64,000 nt of DNA from Streptomyces chromofuscus (GTDB taxonomy: Bacteria; Actinomycetota; Actinomycetes; Streptomycetales; Streptomycetaceae), in assembly GCF_015160875.1 (NCBI RefSeq), contig NZ_CP063374.1, positions 7,071,501 through 7,135,500 of the forward strand, read 5' to 3'. Made by a program: the position numbers and the translations under genes. Positions 58,768-64,000 of the stretch are shown piece by piece; position 1 is the stretch's first letter, and each line of letters begins with the position of its first letter. The notes beneath the pieces were generated by a model. The model was not told the DNA's origin, ran no database searches, and worked only from the letters and a program-made list of their open reading frames with translations.

Positions 58768-59640
58768 ATGCCCTACTCGCACGAGACCCTGCCGACCCCG
58801 TACGACCTCCCGGCGGCCGGCACCACCGACATCCGGCTCGTCGTCACCGACATGGACGGCACGCTCCTCGACGACGACAAGCGCGTCCCGGCCGGACTGT
58901 GGGAGGTACTGGAGCGGCTGCGGGAGCGCGGCGTGCTGTTCAGCCCGGCGAGCGGCCGCCAGTACGCCACGCTCGCCCGGGAGTTCGCCCGGGCGGCCGA
59001 GGGCATGGTGTTCATCGCGGAGAACGGCACCTACGTGGTCCGCGACGGCGTGGAACTGAGCTCCGACCCGCTGGACCCGGCCGACGTCGCGGACGTCGTG
59101 GAGGCGGTGCGGGGGCTCGCGGCCGACGGCGTCGACGTGGGCGCCGTCGTCTGCGGCAAGCGCTCCGCGTACGTCGAACGCGCCGACGAGCCGTTCCTCG
59201 CCGAGGTGCGCAAGTACTACGTCGAGCACCGTGCGGTCGACGACGTCACCGCGGTCGACGACGACATCCTCAAGGTCGCCCTGTACGACTTCGGCCCCGC
59301 GGAGCGCACCACCGCCCCGGCCCTCGCCCGTTTCCGCGCCACCCACCAGGTCGTCGTCTCCGGCGAGCACTGGGTCGACGTCATGAACCGGACCGCGAAC
59401 AAGGGCGCCGCGATCCGCCGCCTCCAGCGCGAGCTCGGGATCACGCCGGCGCAGACGATGGTGTTCGGCGACTACCTCAACGACCTGGAGATGCTCGACA
59501 CGGCCGAGTGGTCCTTCGCCATGGCGAACGCCCACCCGGAGGTCGTCCGCCGCGCCCGCCACCTGGCCCCGGCCAACACGGACGACGGTGTGCTCCGCAC
59601 GATCACGCGCGTGCTCGGACTGCCGGCCACGGGCGGCTGA
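58768..59640 (+). CDS. HAD-superfamily hydrolase (Cof type)
   Basis: A 290-residue phosphatase of the Cof/IIB haloacid dehalogenase group. Motif I is VVTDMDGTLLDDDKR near residue 26, with the two catalytic Asp. Motif II is FSPASGRQY, and the motif III lysine lies in NRTANKGAAIRRL. Motif IV is FGDYLNDLEMLDTAEWSFAM. The cap domain sits between about 90 and 195. The start ATG 58768 follows AGGAAAG. Typical substrates are sugar phosphates, flavin phosphates or pyridoxal phosphate; none can be chosen here. Confidence 0.93.
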   Translation: MPYSHETLPTPYDLPAAGTTDIRLVVTDMDGTLLDDDKRVPAGLWEVLERLRERGVLFSPASGRQYATLAREFARAAEGMVFIAENGTYVVRDGVELSSDPLDPADVADVVEAVRGLAADGVDVGAVVCGKRSAYVERADEPFLAEVRKYYVEHRAVDDVTAVDDDILKVALYDFGPAERTTAPALARFRATHQVVVSGEHWVDVMNRTANKGAAIRRLQRELGITPAQTMVFGDYLNDLEMLDTAEWSFAMANAHPEVVRRARHLAPANTDDGVLRTITRVLGLPATGG

Positions 59641-60059
59641 CCCTCCCGGCTCCCCTTGCGGCGCGTCGGCGCCCGGCCGATCCCGTCGACGCGTGTCCGC
59701 TCGTCAACGCGGACCCCGGTGCTCGGTCGGCTCCTTCTCGGCGTGCCCGTCCCGCGCCGGGCCCGGCGCCCGCCCCACCCCGGCGTATCGTCGCAGGTGC
59801 GAGCAGCCGGTCCCGGTCGCCGGGCAGTCCCCCGGGGAGCGTGCGGGATTGCGCGGGGTGGTCCGTACGGGGCCCGCGGGGCGGCCCGGCGGGACACCGC
59901 GGGGCCGGTTCGCGTCCGGGGAGGCGGACTTCGGGGGAGGGGCCCGTCCGGGGGTGTCGGGTTTTCGAGGGGCGCGGTCCCTTCCGGGGGCGCGCGGGAC
60001 GACGGGCGGTGTCCCGTCCGGGCATGGCTGGGCCGGCCGGGACGGGTCCGTTCGGGGCG
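59641..60059. other. G-rich intergenic region
   Basis: A 419-bp stretch with no supported gene. The right half is rich in G-runs on the plus strand (many GGGG and CGGGG tracts). It lies beside the truncated PucR fragment and may be remains of the lost gene part or simply unconstrained DNA. No known element is recognised. Confidence 0.4.
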
Positions 60060-60461
60060 TCAGAGGTCCTGGGTGGGCCAGTCCAGCAGGCGGGCGCCGA
60101 TCACGGCCGTCCGCAAGGTGCATCGGTGCATCGGCTCCGCCGGATTCGCGCCGGTCGGTTCGCGGATGCGCTCCAGACGGCAGGTCAGGGCGCGCACGCT
60201 CAGCGCGAGCCGCCGGGCCGCCTCGGCGGCGACGCAGCCCGCCTCGAAGGACACCTCCAGCGTCTGCAGCAGCGGCTCGGCGCCGCCCCGGGCCCGGCGC
60301 AGCGGCCCCAGCGCGCTCAGCACGAGGTCGGCCATCGCCTGCCGGTCACGGGTGAGCACCGGGTACACCAGCAGCTCGGCGGCCCGCACCACCGGCTCGT
60401 CCAGCGCCGGCCGCCGCGCCAGTTGCAGGGTGCTGAGGGCCTCCTCGTACGAGTGCACCAC
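60060..60461 (-). pseudogene. Truncated PucR/CdaR-family regulator, C-terminal HTH only
   Basis: The last 133 codons read like the end of a PucR/CdaR regulator. A linker (EEALSTLQLARR, VVRAAELLVYPVLTRDRQAM) is followed by the family helix-turn-helix (LLQTLEVSFEAGCVAAEAAR, RLALSVRALTCRLERIREPT). The upstream ligand-binding and GGDEF-like parts expected for the family are absent; what precedes is unrelated, Arg-rich sequence. In the HTH the usual V-x-R-N-T-L-x-Y-R-L core is changed to S-V-R-A-L-T-C-R-L. Most likely a gene remnant, although a short protein from GTG 60461 could still be made. Confidence 0.6.
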
Positions 60462-60565
60462 GCCGCCCGCGCCGGACTGCGGCCGACCTGGCTGGGGACG
60501 GCACCCTCGCGAGCGGCAGGCCCGGCTGGGGGGCAGCGTCGCGAGGGATGGAGCCGGGCGGAGAG

Positions 60566-61846
60566 TCAGTCCTCGCCCTCGTCGTCGCCTTCCTCGTCCG
60601 CCTGGCGTCGCCGTTCCCGTTTCTCGTCCTTGGCCGTCTCGCTGACCGGCGCCGCCTTGGGGCTGGGTGACGTCTCGGCGGACAGGGCGGTCGGAGACGT
60701 CGACCCGCTGGGGGTGGTGGTGACCGTGGGCGTGGTGCCGGGGGCGTCCTTCTCGGAACCCTCCGCCGCGGTGTCGTCGGGCGAGAACCACACCATGCCG
60801 ACGATCAGCGCCGCCAGGAACAGTCCCACCGCCGCGGCGGCGCCCGCTACGCGCGGCCGTGCGAGCACCTCGCGCGCCCCCGGCCGGCTGCGGCGCCGCG
60901 TCGCGGACCTGCCGGAGGACGGCAGCTTGTACGTCGTCGCCTGCCCCGTCCCGCCCATCGCCGCCGCGGGCGCCGGCGCCGGCGCCCGACGTGCCGCGAC
61001 GGGCGCCGGCGCGGTGGCGGGCAGCGGCTCGGGGCGTCCCTGCCAGGCGCCCCCCGCGAACCAGTCGGCGACCTGGGCGGCGCCGGGCCGGTGCTCGGGC
61101 TGCTTGGCCAGCAGGCCCAGCAGGTAGCTCTCGAAGGCGGGCGGGAGTTGGGCGCCGAGCTGCCGGGGCGGGACCGGGGCGGCGTCGAGGTGCTGGTGGA
61201 GGATGGCGATGGGGGTGTCGGCCTGGAACGGCGGCCGCCCGGTGAGGAGTTGGTACAGCACGCAGCCCAGCGAGTACACGTCGCTGGCCGGCCCCGCGGG
61301 ACGGCCGAGCGCGCGTTCCGGGGCCAGGTAGAGGCTGGTGCCGACGATCTGGCCGGTGGCGGTGAGCGCGGCGGCCGGGTCGTCGAGGAAGCGGGCGATG
61401 CCGAAGTCACCGATCTTCAGCGTGCCGTCGGCGTCCAGCAGCAGGTTGGCCGGTTTGATGTCGCGGTGCACGATGCCCTGCTGGTGCGCGGCGGCAAGCC
61501 CGGCGGCCGCCTGCGAGGCGATCCGCGCCACGCGCTCCGCGGGCTGCGGGCCCGTCTCGGCGAGCACACGGGCCAGGCTGTCGCCGTCGACCAGCTCCAT
61601 GACCAGGAACAGCCGGTCCTCGTACGAGCCGAAGTCCAGCACGCCCACCACGTACGGATGATGCAGCCGCCCGGCTGTCTGCGCCTCCAGACGGAAGCGT
61701 GACGCGGCCGTCGGGTCGGAGTCCTGGGGCAGCAGCAGCTTGACCGCGACCGGCCGGCCGAGCGTCTCGTCGTACGCCCGCCAGACCTCTCCCATCGCGC
61801 CCCGCCCGATCGGATCCTGCAGCTGGTACCGGCCCGCTATGAGCAC
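60566..61846 (-). CDS. Serine/threonine protein kinase, membrane-anchored
   Basis: A 426-residue Hanks-type kinase. The Gly-rich loop IGRGAMGEVW is near residue 14, the VAIK-type lysine is in RPVAVKLL, and the catalytic loop VHRDIKPANLL is near 126. DFGIARF precedes the activation loop, and APERALG the substrate site. The kinase domain ends near 265. A Pro/Ala-rich juxtamembrane linker, one transmembrane helix (AAAVGLFLAALIVGMVWF, about 335-352) and a Thr/Ser-rich extracellular tail ending in an acidic-basic stretch follow. There are no PASTA repeats. GTG 61846 (MLIAGRYQL) has GAGGA ten bases ahead; a longer frame to 61939 is less likely. Confidence 0.93.
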   Translation of the reverse strand: MLIAGRYQLQDPIGRGAMGEVWRAYDETLGRPVAVKLLLPQDSDPTAASRFRLEAQTAGRLHHPYVVGVLDFGSYEDRLFLVMELVDGDSLARVLAETGPQPAERVARIASQAAAGLAAAHQQGIVHRDIKPANLLLDADGTLKIGDFGIARFLDDPAAALTATGQIVGTSLYLAPERALGRPAGPASDVYSLGCVLYQLLTGRPPFQADTPIAILHQHLDAAPVPPRQLGAQLPPAFESYLLGLLAKQPEHRPGAAQVADWFAGGAWQGRPEPLPATAPAPVAARRAPAPAPAAAMGGTGQATTYKLPSSGRSATRRRSRPGAREVLARPRVAGAAAAVGLFLAALIVGMVWFSPDDTAAEGSEKDAPGTTPTVTTTPSGSTSPTALSAETSPSPKAAPVSETAKDEKRERRRQADEEGDDEGED

Positions 61847-61859
61847 CTGTGATTCATCC

Positions 61860-61973
61860 TCATGCTGTGTGACGTCTCGGCGCCGCAGGCCACAACTCAC
61901 CGTCGGTGCGGGTGAGGTGGGGATTGCCGCAGCTGCCACAGCGTACCGGCCGCGGAACGGTGCTCTTGATCAC
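61860..61973 (-). CDS. Candidate 37-residue Cys-pair mini-ORF ahead of the kinase
   Basis: A GTG at 61973 opens 37 codons on the kinase strand, ending at a TGA 13 bases before the kinase start. The peptide (MIKSTVPRPVRCGSCGNPHL... ending AAPRRHTA) contains one C-x2-C pair and a basic character, like half a zinc ribbon. The frame looks more protein-like than its surroundings, but the ORF is short and no ribosome site is strong. It could be a small partner or simply a leader for the kinase. Confidence 0.4.
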   Translation of the reverse strand: MIKSTVPRPVRCGSCGNPHLTRTDGELWPAAPRRHTA

Positions 61974-62264
61974 CCGTACGGACGACCGCCGGGTCCGGGC
62001 CGGGCCGGGACCCGACGTCAGCCCGGTGAGCGACCTTTTGCTTCGGCAGCGCGACAGGTGCGACGGCGGCAACGGACGGTCGGGCAGCGCCCTCTGCTCG
62101 TCGACGTCATGGCCGTGCGGCGGCGGTGCCGCCTGCGAGGCCGCCCCGGGGGAGGACCGACCGGTCCGCGCGGGCACACGGCAGGATGACCGTCGCAAGG
62201 CCGAACAACCGTGCACGCCGCCACCGTTGCCGGGCGGGCCCACGTCGGAGGAGAAGGAAGCAGC

Positions 62265-62780
62265 ATGAGCGAACCGGCCGCCGCACGCCTCACCCTCGAA
62301 CTCACCGCGGGCTCGAACCCGACGGCCTGAAGGACCTCTACCGCGACCTGCACCGCCACCCCGAACTCGCCTTCCAGGAACACCGGACCGCCGCCCGGCT
62401 GGCCGCCCGGCTGCGCGCGGCGGGATACGAGGTGACGGAAGGGGTCGGCCGTACCGGCGTCGTCGGCGTGCTCGCGAACGGGGACGGGCCGGTCGTCCGG
62501 CTGCGCGGCGACATGGACGCCCTGCGACTTCGGCCCGGCGATGGGCAGCGAGGACTTCTCCCTGCCGGCGCCGGCGGGAGTGCCGTACGACTACTGGTAC
62601 GTCACGACCACCCCGGCCGAAGTGTGGGAGGCGGCGTCCGGCGAGGGCCTGCTGGAGCGGCTGGGCAGCGTCCCCGGCAACCACAGCCCGCTGTTCGCGC
62701 CCGACCTGTCGGTGCTCGTGCCCGGGGTGCAGACGCTGGTGTCGGCGGCCATGAGCCGACTGGGCCGCGGCGGCTCCTAG
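62265..62780 (+). pseudogene. Broken M20-family metallopeptidase/amidohydrolase gene
   Basis: A strong GGAGGAGAAGGAAG precedes an ATG whose frame ends after 21 codons. In the next frame the real N-terminus of an M20 amidohydrolase appears (GLEPDGLKDLYRDLHRHPEL to VVRLRGDMDALRL). It breaks off near 62530 and resumes in yet another frame with the end of the same family (PAMGSEDFSLPAPAGVPYDY to SAAMSRLGRGGS). So one frameshift and an internal deletion of roughly 250 codons, removing most metal ligands, have killed the gene. Confidence 0.85.
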
Positions 62781-62942
62781 GGCTGCCTCCGGCGGCTCAC
62801 CAGGCACACGCTGCCTGCCGCGGCCCGGTACGCGGCGGCAGGCCCCGGCGCGTTGCGCCGAGGCCGCTTGTGCAGGCTGTCGCCGGTATGTCAGATTTCG
62901 ATGGCACCCGCTCGCGCACATCGTTCGACCAGGAGGGATGCA

Positions 62943-64000
62943 ATGAGCACCGAGACGCTGGAGTTCCAGGCCGAAGCGCGGCAGCTCCTGCAGTTGATGG
63001 TCCACTCGATCTACTCGAACAAGGACATCTTCCTGCGGGAACTGATCTCCAACGCCTCCGACGCCCTGGACAAGCGGCGTCTCGCCGGTCTCAAGGACGA
63101 CCGTCTGCGGACCGACGACCTGCACGTCGACATCGCGGCGGACAAGGACGCCCGCACGCTCACCGTGCGGGACAACGGCATCGGCATGTCCCGCGACGAC
63201 GTGGTGGGCCTGATCGGCACCATCGCCAGGTCCGGTACGGCCGAGACGCTGCGCCGCCTCCGGGAGAACAAGGAGCCGGCGGAGCTGATCGGCCAGTTCG
63301 GCGTCGGCTTCTACTCCGTCTTCATGGTCGCCGACAAGGTCAGCCTGCTCACGCGCAAGGCCGGCGAGGAGACCGGCGTGCGCTGGGAGTCGGACGGCGA
63401 CGGCACGTACACGATCGAGACCGTCGAGGACGTGCCGGAGGGCACGTCGGTGACCGTTCACCTGCGTCCCGCCGACGAGGAGGACGCCCTCCACGACTAC
63501 GCCGACGAATGGAAGATCCGGGAGATCGTCAAGCGGTACTCGGACTTCATCTCGTACCCCATCCGCATGGGGGACGAGACCCTGAACTCGATGAAGGCGC
63601 TGTGGGCACGGCCGCGTTCGGAGGTGAAGGACGAGGAGTACCGGGAGTTCTACCGGCACATCAGCCACGACTGGTCGGAGCCTCTCGACATCATCCGGAT
63701 GAGGGCGGAGGGCACCTTCGAGTACGAGGCCCTGCTGTTCCTCCCGGCGCGCGCCCCGCACGACCTGTTCCAGCGCGACGCCCGCCACGGCGTCCAGCTC
63801 TACGTCAAGCGCGTGTTCATCATGGACGACAGCCGTGAGCTGCTGCCCGACCACCTCCGCTTCGTCAAGGGAGTCGTCGACGCCGCCGACCTGTCGCTGA
63901 ACATCTCCCGCGAGATCCTCCAGCAGGACCGGCACATCCAGATGATCCGCCGTCGCCTCGCGAAGAAGGTCCTGTCGACCGTCAAGGACCTCATGCGCAA
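62943..64000 (+). CDS. htpG: Molecular chaperone HtpG (Hsp90), N-terminal part
   Basis: The first 352 codons of an Hsp90 chaperone run off the right edge. The N-terminal ATPase has the GHKL motifs NIFLRELISNASDALDK-like (here DIFLRELISNASDALDK), DNGIGM and GQFGVGFYSVFMVAD. The middle domain has YSDFISYPI, RMRAEGTFEYEALLFLP, VQLYVKRVFIMDD and LNISREILQQD, where the catalytic Arg interacts with ATP. ATG 62943 is five bases after AGGAGGG. No HspR/HAIR-type operator (CTTGAGT) is seen in the upstream gap, so heat control is not evident. Confidence 0.96.
   Translation, partial: MSTETLEFQAEARQLLQLMVHSIYSNKDIFLRELISNASDALDKRRLAGLKDDRLRTDDLHVDIAADKDARTLTVRDNGIGMSRDDVVGLIGTIARSGTAETLRRLRENKEPAELIGQFGVGFYSVFMVADKVSLLTRKAGEETGVRWESDGDGTYTIETVEDVPEGTSVTVHLRPADEEDALHDYADEWKIREIVKRYSDFISYPIRMGDETLNSMKALWARPRSEVKDEEYREFYRHISHDWSEPLDIIRMRAEGTFEYEALLFLPARAPHDLFQRDARHGVQLYVKRVFIMDDSRELLPDHLRFVKGVVDAADLSLNISREILQQDRHIQMIRRRLAKKVLSTVKDLMR

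Noticed and set aside
59641..60059. Possible protein-coding frames in the G-rich gap after the HAD gene.
   Set aside because: All frames are Arg/Gly/Pro-rich on both strands with no ribosome site and no motif.
62790..62942. Heat-shock operator (HspR or CIRCE) before htpG.
   Set aside because: Neither the CTTGAGT-type inverted repeat nor CIRCE was found in this gap.
61860..63935. A 691-codon minus-strand frame across htpG.
   Set aside because: The htpG motifs on the other strand are unmistakable. Only the last 37 codons look protein-like and are listed as a candidate mini-ORF.

Overview
The window is high-GC actinobacterial chromosome, almost certainly Streptomyces. The evidence is strong G/C third-position bias, many GTG/TTG starts and ATGA/GTGA overlaps, a complete hopanoid cluster with its own dxs and ispG, a conservon (cvnABCD) and a furS-katG pair. 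There is no integrase, transposase or CRISPR array, so this reads as ordinary chromosome with a few decayed genes. Both ends are cut inside genes: a crotonase-family protein on the left and htpG on the right.

Layout. 1-4.4 kb: a crotonase fragment, a HdeD-like membrane protein, an anti-sigma-type ATPase, idi, a CDF metal exporter and galE. 4.66-11.7 kb: seven co-directional genes, namely two CDP-alcohol phosphotransferases, a nucleotidyltransferase, a glycerol-1-phosphate-dehydrogenase-like enzyme, a GT2 glycosyltransferase and a TagGH-like ABC exporter. They look like an undescribed pathway for a phospho-alcohol lipid or glycopolymer. A strong hairpin follows. 12-25 kb: the hopanoid operon hpnC-hpnD-small ORF-hpnE-polyprenyl synthase-shc-hpnG-hpnH-ispG-dxs-hpnO. 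It ends at a tandem palindromic operator and an XRE-cupin regulator. 25.6-29.4 kb: a tiny membrane protein, a tyrosine phosphatase, a c-di-AMP (ydaO-type) riboswitch in front of a LysM/M23 cell-wall hydrolase, and a GDSL hydrolase. 29.5-33.2 kb: a TetR/dehydrogenase pair divergent from an MBL-fold hydrolase around a strong palindrome, then a YoaK-like pseudogene. 33.6-38 kb: cvnABCD and a GAF protein; CvnA carries a repetitive His/Pro tail. 38.2-44.5 kb: tdh-kbl (threonine to glycine), LysR, XRE-cupin plus GNAT, MmcQ/YjbR and an MFS exporter. 44.6 kb: tRNA-Pro(GGG). 44.9-49.2 kb: a DUF2071 protein, two small membrane proteins, katG and furS. 49.6-54.5 kb: a double-Mop molybdate-binding protein, a copper module (His-rich small protein, CopA ATPase, Met/His-rich membrane protein) and an ECF sigma factor. 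54.6-58.6 kb: a NUDIX-like protein, an amidohydrolase plus glutamine-synthetase-like pair, and a methyltransferase. 58.8-64 kb: a HAD phosphatase, an orphan PucR C-terminus, a Ser/Thr kinase with a mini-ORF in front, a broken M20 peptidase and htpG.

How it fits together. The isoprenoid genes (idi at the left, then ispG, dxs and the short-chain polyprenyl synthase) supply farnesyl diphosphate. HpnC/D/E make squalene, Shc closes it to hopene, and HpnH/G/O build the aminobacteriohopanetriol side chain. The uncharacterised phospho-alcohol operon lies directly beside this pathway. Together with the c-di-AMP-controlled cell-wall hydrolase it gives the left half of the window a cell-envelope theme. 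The right half is mostly stress and metal homeostasis (katG/furS, copper, ECF sigma, HtpG) and signalling (conservon, kinase).
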